NCBI GenBank assembly: GCA_964345775.1
Contig: CAYFSO010000072.1
Span: 1-15,559 of the forward strand
Origin: M55B154 sp964345775
Lineage (GTDB): Bacteria; Spirochaetota; UBA4802; UB4802
Length of the DNA: 15,559 nucleotides
Reading direction: 5' to 3'
In this document: positions 1 through 6,060 of the stretch, one piece after another
Numbering within the stretch: position 1 is the stretch's first letter
Layout of the letters: each line of letters starts with the position of its first letter
Notes under the pieces: model-generated
The model's database searches: none
What the model was told of the DNA's origin: nothing
Seen by the model: only the letters and a program-made list of their open reading frames with translations
Made by a program: the position numbers and the translations under genes

Positions 1-4
1 GTTG

Positions 5-34
5 TTGTTTTGATAATAGCTGAGTAGTTAGAAT
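5..34 (+). promoter_or_regulatory. Possible sigma-70 promoter for the DUF1858-rsmD genes
   Basis: TTGTTT (5-10) and TAGAAT (29-34) are separated by 18 bases and lie just upstream of the first gene. The -10 matches the hexamer used in the better promoter before the PilZ gene. The -35 is poor and the window edge cuts off the context, so this is a weak call. Confidence 0.25.
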
Positions 35-66
35 TCAATTTTCAAAATAACTCAAGAGGTGTTTTC

Positions 67-273
67 ATGAAGATAACCGGCGATACCATTGTAAAAGATA
101 TTATTGGTGGAAATAAAGAAATTGCAAAGGTGTTTAAAAAGTATAACCTTGAATGCCTATCATGCAGGGGGATTGAACATGATACCGTAAGAATAGTGGC
201 TGTCAACAATGGTCTTGACCCGGATGAGTTTTTGAAAGAACTGAAAGAGGCGGAAAAAAAGGGTAAGGTGTGA
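67..273 (+). CDS. DUF1858 (hybrid-cluster-associated redox disulfide) domain protein
   Basis: This 68-residue protein is almost entirely one DUF1858-like domain. It opens with the family's typical 'I-x-x-D-T-I-V-x-D-I-I' type segment (residues 2-13), has the alternating hydrophobic helix around residues 18-28, and a CxxC pair (Cys-Leu-Ser-Cys, about residues 31-34). It ends in a 'G-L-D-x-D-E-F-L-x-E-L' helix. Related domains are often found alone or fused to redox proteins, and the CxxC is thought to be a redox disulfide or metal site; no reaction is established for stand-alone members. AAGAGG (54-59) sits 7 bases before the ATG. The stop overlaps the GTG start of rsmD, so the two are probably translated together. 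Family assignment is fairly sure, function is not. Confidence 0.8.
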   Translation: MKITGDTIVKDIIGGNKEIAKVFKKYNLECLSCRGIEHDTVRIVAVNNGLDPDEFLKELKEAEKKGKV

Positions 274-845
274 AAGTAATAGCAGGAATATTCAGGGGCC
301 GGGTAATTCCCTTTTCCAATAAAAAGTTCAATAATGCCGATATAACCCCCCAGAAGATAAAGGGAGCTCTGTTTTCAATACTTGGAGAAGACCTTTCAGG
401 TAAATGGTTCATGGATCTCTACGCGTGTTCAGGCCAGGTGGGGATGGAGGCGGTAAGCAGGGGTGCTGCCATTGTTCTATTCAACGAGATAGATAAAAAG
501 AGATATTCGTTCATAAAAAACCTGGTAGAAGACTGGGGATGCAGTGACAGCACAATTATTCTGTCAATGCCCGCCCATCGGTGTATCCGCTATGCGGGGA
601 GCAGGGAATATCTTTTTGATATACTTTTTTGCGATCCACCATATGATAAAAAAGGCAGCGGACGGCACCTGTACAGGAAACTGTTAAGCGAAATACATGA
701 CTCGGCTATCCTCAAGAAGGAAGGGGTGCTCATTTTACAGCATTTCAGTAAAAATGTTGTTCCCGAAAAAGAAGGTGACCTTGAGCTTGTAAGAACAAAA
801 AACTATGGAACAAGTTCCTTATCTGAGTATACATATAAAGATTGA
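270..845 (+). CDS. rsmD: 16S rRNA (guanine(966)-N(2))-methyltransferase RsmD
   Basis: This is a Rossmann-fold SAM-dependent methyltransferase of 191 residues, the usual RsmD length. The N-terminus (MKVIAGIFRGR) is the family signature, followed by the 'TPQKIKGALFSIL' helix. The SAM-binding motif I is D49-LYACSGQVGMEA, with an acidic residue at the end of the next strand (FNEID, about 71-75). The catalytic DPPY motif is at residues 122-125, preceded by FDILFC. RsmD methylates N2 of G966 in 16S rRNA in the cytoplasm. Motif I has Cys (ACSG) where many family members have Gly (AGSG). The start is GTG at 270, overlapping the TGA of the preceding gene (GTGA), which implies translational coupling. 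rnpB follows shortly after the stop. Confidence 0.93.
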   Translation: MKVIAGIFRGRVIPFSNKKFNNADITPQKIKGALFSILGEDLSGKWFMDLYACSGQVGMEAVSRGAAIVLFNEIDKKRYSFIKNLVEDWGCSDSTIILSMPAHRCIRYAGSREYLFDILFCDPPYDKKGSGRHLYRKLLSEIHDSAILKKEGVLILQHFSKNVVPEKEGDLELVRTKNYGTSSLSEYTYKD

Positions 846-879
846 CCGGTGTGCGAGAGAATAATGTAGTAGTATATTA

Positions 880-1238
880 ATAGCAGGAGGGGCACAGGCA
901 GCCGCGCTGGCTTTAACGGCCGGTGAGGAAAGTCCGAACACCGCAGGGCAGGATGCCGGGTAACCCCCGGGCGCCGCGAGGCGATGGAAAGTGCAACAGA
1001 AAAGATACCGCCTGGTACCTGGTACCAGGTAAGGGTGAAATGGTGAGGTAAGAGCTCACCGCGCGCTGCCGCAAGGCAGGCGGCATGGTAAACCCCATCC
1101 GGTGCAAGACCAAGTAGGTAACCGATCAGGACGGCCCGTCCGAGGTTGCGGGTAGGTCGCGAAGAGATGCATGGTAACATGTATCCAAGATTGATGGCTG
1201 CGTACACAGAATTCGGCTTATGGGCCCCTCCTGTTATT
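880..1238 (+). ncRNA. rnpB: RNase P RNA (M1 RNA), bacterial type A
   Basis: This is the catalytic RNA of RNase P, which removes 5' leaders from pre-tRNA. The conserved core is visible: GAGGAAAGTCCGAAC (about 925-939) with AGGATGCCGGGTAA just after, the AGTGCAACAGAAA segment (about 990-1002), AAACCCCATCC followed by GGTGCAAGACCAAG, and the 3' universal element ACAGAATTCGGCTTAT (about 1206-1221). The 5' and 3' ends form P1: 884-893 pairs perfectly with 1224-1233, and the helix extends outward through A/T pairs. A T-rich run (1234-1241) follows directly, so P1 plus the T run can act as the terminator. The P12 region holds a palindrome (TACCTGGTACCAGGTA, around 1015-1030). Ends are placed from P1 pairing and may be off by a few bases. 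ORFs read across this interval on either strand are not genes. Confidence 0.96.
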
Positions 1239-1535
1239 TTTATCAATCAATCTCACACGGAGTCGCGGAGCACGCGGAGAGTTGATTTGTTCATATTGTT
1301 TCTTCAGAGTATTGTAAAATTTCAATCGATGTAGTTTTTTACTGTTAAAAAATATGGAACCGCCTGCTTCGCTCGATAAATACAGATGATTAGTGAATAG
1401 CGCAAACCATACAACTTCAGACTCTTCATCAATGCACAATTTCTCCTGGTGAGATGTCATCTCTCCGCGTTCCCCGCGTCTCCGCGTGAGTCAATAACGA
1501 GTTTCAGACAATCTTCAGGTTAATGAATATACCTT
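1239..1535. other. Convergent intergenic region occupied by the inverted-repeat element
   Basis: Between the end of rnpB and the stop codon of the radical SAM gene nothing is found except the inverted-repeat element and its flanking TCAAT words. No RNA gene and no convincing ORF are seen. The last 45 bases before the radical SAM stop show no hairpin terminator. Confidence 0.6.
1252..1490. mobile_element. MITE-like element with 30-bp terminal inverted repeats and TCAAT direct repeats
   Basis: Bases 1252-1281 and the reverse complement of 1461-1490 match at 26 of 30 positions. Both arms are built from the octamer ACGCGGAG in near-tandem copies. The element is flanked on each side by the 5-base word TCAAT (1247-1251 and 1491-1495), as expected for a target-site duplication. 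The interior (about 180 bases) is AT-rich and codes for nothing I recognise; an 80-residue minus-strand ORF covers it but runs through both arms and looks spurious. The element fills the convergent gap between rnpB and the radical SAM gene. Similar arms are, from memory, common in environmental bacterial genomes, but I cannot check this here. It could instead be a long transcription-termination hairpin. Confidence 0.7.
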
Positions 1536-2498
1536 TTATTCCCGGTACAAAAAACCCTGGAAGGTCTGGCGTTGTTGGAACTCGTCATGTATGGCCTTGA
1601 TAACCGTTCCCTTGTGCAGGCTCCACGAGGGTGCCAGCAGGCTCTGGGGGTCGCGGTCACCTGCCAGCCGGTGTATGATGATATCAGGCCGCAGCCGCTC
1701 CATAAGATCACAGGCGTACGAGATATACCTGGAAAACGTAACAGGGGTAAACTGGTCCTGTATGAACTGCTCGCCCAGTAGTGTTCCACTGATGGCGTGA
1801 AGATGATGCAGCTTTACCCCCTGCACCGGCAATGACGATATCTCGTGTGCGGTTTCCATCATGTCTTCCCATGTCTCACCCGGAATACCCAGAATAATAT
1901 GAACACATACTGGAATGCTTCTTTCGGCTGCCCTGTGTATCGCGTCCCGTGTCTCGCTATGGGTATGACCGCGCAGCAGGTACTCAAGGCTGTTGTCATG
2001 CATGGTTTGCATACCCAGTTCAAGCCACAGCTCAAACTTTTCACGCCTGTAACCGGCAATAAGATCAAGTACCTCATCAGGCACGCAATCCGGCCGTGTT
2101 CCTGTCATAAGACCCACCACATCTTCATCGGCAATCGCGGTGTCGTAGAGCTCTTTAAGATACGCAACCGGCGCATAGGTATTGGTAAATGCCTGGAAGT
2201 AGGCGATATACCGTGTTTCGCGGGATGACCTGGCAAAGGCTTCTTTTGCCTGCCGCATCTGGTCTGAGATGGAATGAGTATGGTTGGCAATTGGGGCGGC
2301 GGACCCGTCCTCTGAACAGAAAATACAGCCTTCGTAACCGGTAGTTCCGTTCCTGTTGGGACATCCCAGGTTTACATTAATTGGAAGCTTCAGAACACGG
2401 GTATTGTACTTGTTCCAGAGATAATCTCCGAAGAAATGATACGGTTTGCCGTACCAGCTGCCGGGGTTATAGTCCTTTTGATCGTGTATAGTTCGCAC
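1536..2498 (-). CDS. TIGR01212/YhcC-family radical SAM protein
   Basis: This is a 320-residue radical SAM enzyme of the YhcC/YtqA (TIGR01212) family. The N-terminal HFFGDYLWNKY segment followed by LPINVNLGCPNRNG matches the family pattern. The 4Fe-4S-binding cysteines follow it: one in LGCPNRNG and two in GCIFC. The spacing C-x(n)-G-C-x-F-C is characteristic of this family and differs from the common CxxxCxxC. Downstream SAM-barrel features include LELGMQT, RGHTHSETRDAI, HIILGIPGE and GVKLHHLHAI. Cellular substrate is not established for the family; some relatives have been linked to tRNA or sulfur chemistry. The likely start is GTG at 2498, which overlaps the end of the amidase gene by 32 bases and lacks a clear ribosome binding site. 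No nearer ATG keeps the conserved N-terminus. It is probably co-transcribed with the amidase. Confidence 0.88.
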   Translation of the reverse strand: MRTIHDQKDYNPGSWYGKPYHFFGDYLWNKYNTRVLKLPINVNLGCPNRNGTTGYEGCIFCSEDGSAAPIANHTHSISDQMRQAKEAFARSSRETRYIAYFQAFTNTYAPVAYLKELYDTAIADEDVVGLMTGTRPDCVPDEVLDLIAGYRREKFELWLELGMQTMHDNSLEYLLRGHTHSETRDAIHRAAERSIPVCVHIILGIPGETWEDMMETAHEISSLPVQGVKLHHLHAISGTLLGEQFIQDQFTPVTFSRYISYACDLMERLRPDIIIHRLAGDRDPQSLLAPSWSLHKGTVIKAIHDEFQQRQTFQGFLYRE

Positions 2499-4221
2499 AG
2501 CAGGAGTTTTTCAGGTACTTGTGATTCTGGTATCTCCATGGATCCAGTTTTACCCGTGAAACTTTTTTAGCCTTTTTCACGGTAAGATTTTTACCAAGGT
2601 GTACAATATAGATGCCTTCTTTAAAATTTATCTTATAGCGCATTTTTTTCCAGTAATACACGTGTTTCTTTTTCTTTTTTGAGTATTTTCTGAGCTTTTT
2701 CCATTTGTACCTGTACGCGTTGGTGAAACGTTTTTTCAGTTTCTTAAAAATTTTTTCGTCCGGATCAAACGCGTTCCGTATGGCGGTATCGAGTGACTGG
2801 TCCTTTTCTACCACGAAAAGTACGGGGGTATTCCAGCTGGTTTTGATGGGGCCTGATGGACGTGTCACCTTTCGGTATTTTTTTCGGGCCGGCTTTATGG
2901 CAGCATATTCTTTTGTGCAGAGTTCATGAAGGCTTGTAAAAAGCGGGCTGCCTGACGTGATCCCAATGGCCTTTCGAAGGTGTTTTCGAGCTTGTGCATA
3001 TTTTTTCTTCTTGATGTAATACCTGGCTTTTTTCTTATATTTTTGTGTTTTCTGAATTACGGACAGTATCTGCCTGTAATTTTTCATGACAGGCTCAAGG
3101 GAGGGGTCAGAGCCTTTTTTCAGCATGTTCTTGATAATGGATTCGGCTCTGACGGTATTATCATTTTTCAGGTAATAACAGGCAATCCGGGACATCTTGA
3201 GCAGGGTAAGACGGTGGTTAACCTTTGAGTCATGCTGCTTTACCCATAAACCTGATATATCTACACCAAATACGTGTTTAATTGATTCCAGCAGGGTTGT
3301 GTACTGGGCGTTCACTATCATGTCCTGGTGCCGGGGATCATTGAGCATCTTTTCATCTGAAGGGTATGAAATGAATCCGGATTCAAAGATGATGGATACC
3401 GGGAAATCAACGAAATACGTGAACCGGTCGTCTGCCACTGTGCCGCGTTCCCAGTTGTTGGGGGTCAGCCCTTTATCTACCAGTGAATCTTTCAGCTTTT
3501 TCGCGTAGGTGTAAGAGAAGCCACTGGCATCCATCTTGTTGTATAGTGTAAGAAAACCCCTGTACGGGTACTTAATATGACTGAGGAAGCGTTCTCCCCT
3601 GCTGTTATAGGTAACATGTATGCCGGGAATATTGGCAAGGCCCGCGGCCTTATGAATTATTGACGTGTTATTGAGATGCTCACTTATTACGATACATGCT
3701 CCTGCTTCACGTGCCATTTGAACAGTTTTGGAGAAGGGAATGCGCAGGTAATCATCACGTTTTCCTTCCATGCAGTCAATATAGTCAGGTGTTGATACTA
3801 TGGAAATATAGCGGTTTTTTTTGAGCAACCTGTACAGCTTACGGGACAACTGGATAGAGTAATATTCTTCAGGCAGGCCCGTACTGCTGTATCTTCCCGT
3901 TATCGCGCCCTGCCACTTGCCATCGGGCATTTTACCATGCGCCGGGTCAAAGAAGATGACGATCTTTTTGTCCTCTTTTAATTGTTGATACAGGTCAGCA
4001 TAAGTTGTATCGATATGCCTGATAATCTCAATGAGCTTCTTCAGCTCCGTGGTCTTGTTTTCAGCCTTGAGTATGCCGGTTATCACGTCTGGCTGTATGG
4101 CTACCCGGTGAGAATACGAGGCAAAAAGTGCCAGGTGTACTAACGCGATTGAAGATATACTTATGACGCATAACAGGAAGACGATGAGAAGGGTTTGATT
4201 ACGTGTAAACACTTTTGTCAT
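2467..4221 (-). CDS. Membrane-anchored N-acetylmuramoyl-L-alanine amidase (Amidase_3) with helical and basic C-terminal extensions
   Basis: 584 residues. Residues about 10-35 form one hydrophobic segment (membrane anchor or uncleaved signal). An Amidase_3 zinc hydrolase domain spans about 86-320: F-D92-P-A-H-G supplies the first zinc histidine, E118/E119 in LPEEYYS fits the second ligand, S-E-H182-L-N matches the S-x-H-x-N ligand motif, and E280 in FESGFIS is the expected catalytic glutamate. Such enzymes cut the amide bond between MurNAc and L-Ala in peptidoglycan, in the periplasm. After the domain come helical, TPR-like segments (about 335-455), then a very basic Lys/Tyr/Arg-rich tail (about 460-584, including a KKKKK run), not recognised as a known wall-binding module. 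The family is usually much shorter or has AMIN/SPOR/LysM partners, so the tail is unusual. ATG at 4221; no good Shine-Dalgarno is seen. Expressed divergently from the PilZ gene. Confidence 0.87.
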   Translation of the reverse strand: MTKVFTRNQTLLIVFLLCVISISSIALVHLALFASYSHRVAIQPDVITGILKAENKTTELKKLIEIIRHIDTTYADLYQQLKEDKKIVIFFDPAHGKMPDGKWQGAITGRYSSTGLPEEYYSIQLSRKLYRLLKKNRYISIVSTPDYIDCMEGKRDDYLRIPFSKTVQMAREAGACIVISEHLNNTSIIHKAAGLANIPGIHVTYNSRGERFLSHIKYPYRGFLTLYNKMDASGFSYTYAKKLKDSLVDKGLTPNNWERGTVADDRFTYFVDFPVSIIFESGFISYPSDEKMLNDPRHQDMIVNAQYTTLLESIKHVFGVDISGLWVKQHDSKVNHRLTLLKMSRIACYYLKNDNTVRAESIIKNMLKKGSDPSLEPVMKNYRQILSVIQKTQKYKKKARYYIKKKKYAQARKHLRKAIGITSGSPLFTSLHELCTKEYAAIKPARKKYRKVTRPSGPIKTSWNTPVLFVVEKDQSLDTAIRNAFDPDEKIFKKLKKRFTNAYRYKWKKLRKYSKKKKKHVYYWKKMRYKINFKEGIYIVHLGKNLTVKKAKKVSRVKLDPWRYQNHKYLKNSCCANYTRSKGL

Positions 4222-4478
4222 TATGGTTAATGCTCAATTATTTGAAGTAGTCTCTTATAATACAAGTATCGTAATTCCGCACTGGTTAATTGAACTATAC
4301 AGCGTCAAGTCCTGGAGAAAAATATCACGCGGGAATATTTTTGAAAAGAACAAAATGCTCCCGCATGATAATTTTCGTTACATTCCGGAATGAGCCAAAA
4401 ATTTGAATACAGGAGAAAATTATTGCAATTTTAAACGGGGTGCATTAGAATCTGCGTATCCTTTACTGGAGAGCCATT
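4222..4478. promoter_or_regulatory. Divergent promoter region between the amidase and PilZ genes
   Basis: This AT-rich spacer holds the start signals of two divergent genes. On the plus strand TTGCAA (4423-4428) and TAGAAT (4446-4451) are 17 bases apart, a good sigma-70 promoter 28 bases before the PilZ ATG. On the minus strand only a loose TATTAT/TATAAG-like -10 is seen. A small A/T hairpin (AAAAATAT at 4318-4325 against ATATTTTT at 4335-4342) lies in the middle and could be an operator or chance. Confidence 0.45.
4423..4451 (+). promoter_or_regulatory. Sigma-70-type promoter of the PilZ gene
   Basis: TTGCAA and TAGAAT with the ideal 17-base spacer; transcription would start near 4458. The downstream GGAGAG (4468-4473) lies 5 bases from the ATG, so the leader would be very short. 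Confidence 0.45.
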
Positions 4479-5030
4479 ATGAGAGAATACATACGTTATG
4501 AAGAATTATCATCCGAAATTAAAGATGCCATATCAATGCATTACGAAGAATTACGAAAAAAAGATGAGAATGTAGATTTCGATATAGCCGTTGAAGACTG
4601 GTTTGAACACAAGTTCGATGAATGGATATTAAAGCGTTTTAAAACTGATGATAAGGGTGACCTTAGAAAGCATTACCGGCTTGACGTGGAGGTTCCCATA
4701 CGTGTTGTAGAGACCCTGATCGAATCATCAAGTGAAGAGACTGCTGCCATCGATTTTGTTGGCACAATTGTGAACATAAGCAGGGGAGGGCTGTATTTCA
4801 TATCGAAAACCCCGTTTGAAATATCATCCATTATCAGGCTGGTGATCGATCTTTCTGCAATTGATTCCGAACTAACCAGCGTTGCGGCACTTGCCATGGT
4901 TGTTCGGGTTGATAAACTTTCAGAAGGCTATGGTATCGGGGTTATGTTCAGCAGTATTTACGATGACAACAAGAAAAACCTGAATATATTTATACTTAAA
5001 AACCTGTCCTATTACCTTTATTCCGAGTGA
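4479..5030 (+). CDS. PilZ-domain protein (probable c-di-GMP receptor)
   Basis: 183 residues, no signal peptide, so cytoplasmic. Residues about 63-178 form a PilZ domain. The two c-di-GMP-binding signatures are present: R63-K-H-Y-R67 (RxxxR) and N99-I-S-R-G-G104 (the [D/N]-x-S-x-x-G motif), with the usual beta-barrel strands between and after them and a late GYGIGVMF strand. The first 60 residues are acidic and helical (EELRKKDENVD, VEDWFEHKFDEWILKRF) and match no domain I know; they may be the part that contacts a target. The gene stands alone: promoter in the upstream spacer, and its stop is 9 bases from the convergent lipoprotein stop. Its target cannot be told from context; the neighbouring envelope genes are possible but unproven partners. 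Confidence 0.88.
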   Translation: MREYIRYEELSSEIKDAISMHYEELRKKDENVDFDIAVEDWFEHKFDEWILKRFKTDDKGDLRKHYRLDVEVPIRVVETLIESSSEETAAIDFVGTIVNISRGGLYFISKTPFEISSIIRLVIDLSAIDSELTSVAALAMVVRVDKLSEGYGIGVMFSSIYDDNKKNLNIFILKNLSYYLYSE

Positions 5031-5039
5031 AAGAAAAAC

Positions 5040-5495
5040 CTATCGTTGCTGTTCGATATTATCCAGTTTGTGTTTTAAATTATTCTGTGTAATGTCAAAG
5101 AAGAAACAGTGCCTGCTTGAAGATGACGAGTCATGCGTTTTCAGTTTTCCGTGATTGTTGACAACATTGAGAATAAACGCCTGCGCGTTACGGGTCACAG
5201 GTATATTCTGTGACATCAGGTATTTCCTGAGAGAGAGTATCGCCCGTTGCCTGGCTTTCTTTCTCATCTCTTTAAGGTTATCGCATTTTTCCTCGGCGGG
5301 TACAACGATAATTACCCTGTACCTGTCAGGAGTGATGAACCCTTCTTTCTGGTATTCCAATACCATTGTCTCCTGTTTTTCCATGCCCGGGTCATCCAGT
5401 GGAGTACTTTTTTTCTGGATCTCCTTTGAACAGGATATACAGAACATCATTACCATGCAGGTTGAAAAAAATATCAGTTTACGAAGATGTGGCAT
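5040..5495 (-). CDS. Small lipoprotein, paralogue of the upstream lipoprotein (LPP20-like)
   Basis: About 151 residues from the ATG at 5495; a reading 10 residues longer (from 5525) exists, but AGGGAG a few bases upstream of 5495 supports the shorter start. Residues 1-22 are a lipoprotein signal (MPHLRKLIFFS, then a hydrophobic core) with the acceptor cysteine in CISC-SKE at residue 22. The mature part is a single small domain, with segments EGFITPDRYRVIIVV and MRKKARQRAILSLRKYL that parallel those of the gene just upstream (GF, D-x-Y, A-R-x-x-A-I-x-x-L). That arrangement recalls LPP20-type lipoproteins, though I cannot confirm the family. It ends in a Ser-rich, charged tail. The start overlaps the upstream stop by 17 bases: last gene of the four-gene operon. 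Function unknown. Confidence 0.75.
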   Translation of the reverse strand: MPHLRKLIFFSTCMVMMFCISCSKEIQKKSTPLDDPGMEKQETMVLEYQKEGFITPDRYRVIIVVPAEEKCDNLKEMRKKARQRAILSLRKYLMSQNIPVTRNAQAFILNVVNNHGKLKTHDSSSSSRHCFFFDITQNNLKHKLDNIEQQR

Positions 5496-6027
5496 CCTTT
5501 CCCTCTCCCTTACCGGTTGTTTCACCCGGAACCTTGATTGACAGGATCTTACTCCTCAGGTTGCCCGCGTGTATCCTGTAGACAAGTGATATGCTGTGAT
5601 CCTGGTTATAGTACTTTTCTACAATACGTCCCTTCTCAACGAATGTAGACAGCCCTGTAGTAACAGCTTCACGGTATTTTTTTTCCGGAATATTTTTAAG
5701 ATCATTACCATGATGCCTTTTCCACTCGTTGTAAAGCTTATGCAAAACCCGGTTTTCCAGGTCTGAAATGGCATTCATGCGGGCGCTTTCACGCCGGGCA
5801 ACAAGTCCTTTCACGTTCTCGTCGGGGGATCCGGTTATTACTGCCTGGTAAAGATCACTGCTTAAAAATCCCGTGGTGAAATAATCTTTGTGCAGCGAAC
5901 GCAGGTATTCAGGGCTGGGCCCGCAGGAAACAACCAGTATTACTGCACATAAAAAGAATGAAAGTTTCGTTATGTTTTTCAAGTTCCAGGTCCCGGTAAT
6001 CGGTTTTAATAAATACCTTTCATTCAT
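5479..6027 (-). CDS. Lipoprotein, LPP20-like
   Basis: 182 residues from the ATG at 6027. A hydrophobic stretch ends in LVVSC-GPSP, with the lipidation cysteine at residue 35. The 20-residue leader before the hydrophobic core is long for a lipoprotein; a TTG codon at residue 16 (LKNITKLSFF) would give a standard signal, so the true start may be there. The mature region carries TTGFLSSDLYQAVITG, then VARRESARMNAISDLENRVLHKLY and a mixed alpha/beta tail with FVEKGRIVEKYYNQ and SLVYRIHA. The A-R-x-x-A-I-x-x-L helix after a G-F-x-x-x-D-x-Y strand is shared with the following lipoprotein, so the two look like a diverged tandem duplication. Located 33 bases after the large TPR gene. Probably outer-membrane or periplasm-facing; role unknown. 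Confidence 0.78.
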   Translation of the reverse strand: MNERYLLKPITGTWNLKNITKLSFFLCAVILVVSCGPSPEYLRSLHKDYFTTGFLSSDLYQAVITGSPDENVKGLVARRESARMNAISDLENRVLHKLYNEWKRHHGNDLKNIPEKKYREAVTTGLSTFVEKGRIVEKYYNQDHSISLVYRIHAGNLRSKILSIKVPGETTGKGEGKDATSS

Positions 6028-6060
6028 ACTGTTATGCTGTCAATAGTTTTATTGCGGTCA

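Noticed and set aside
803..1334. Several ORFs on both strands across the RNase P RNA region
   Set aside because: They run through the conserved structured RNA and have no coding signature; the RNA explains the sequence.
1218..1460. An 80-codon minus-strand ORF inside the first inverted-repeat element
   Set aside because: It reads through the octamer arm and into the 3' end of rnpB, has no ribosome binding site and resembles no family I know.
1252..1490. CRISPR array suggested by repeated short GC-rich units in the arms
   Set aside because: Units are 8 bases, contiguous and inverted between arms, with no unique spacers of regular length and no cas genes.
3145..3153. Extra copies of the GGGTCAGAGC word at 3145-3153 and 3461-3470
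   Set aside because: They match only part of the word (GGCTCTGAC followed by GG, and GGGGTCAGCC), so they were not counted among the six exact copies.
4318..4342. Hairpin as an intrinsic terminator between amidase and PilZ genes
   Set aside because: The stem is only A/T pairs and the two genes are divergent, so no transcript needs to end there; it may be an operator or chance.
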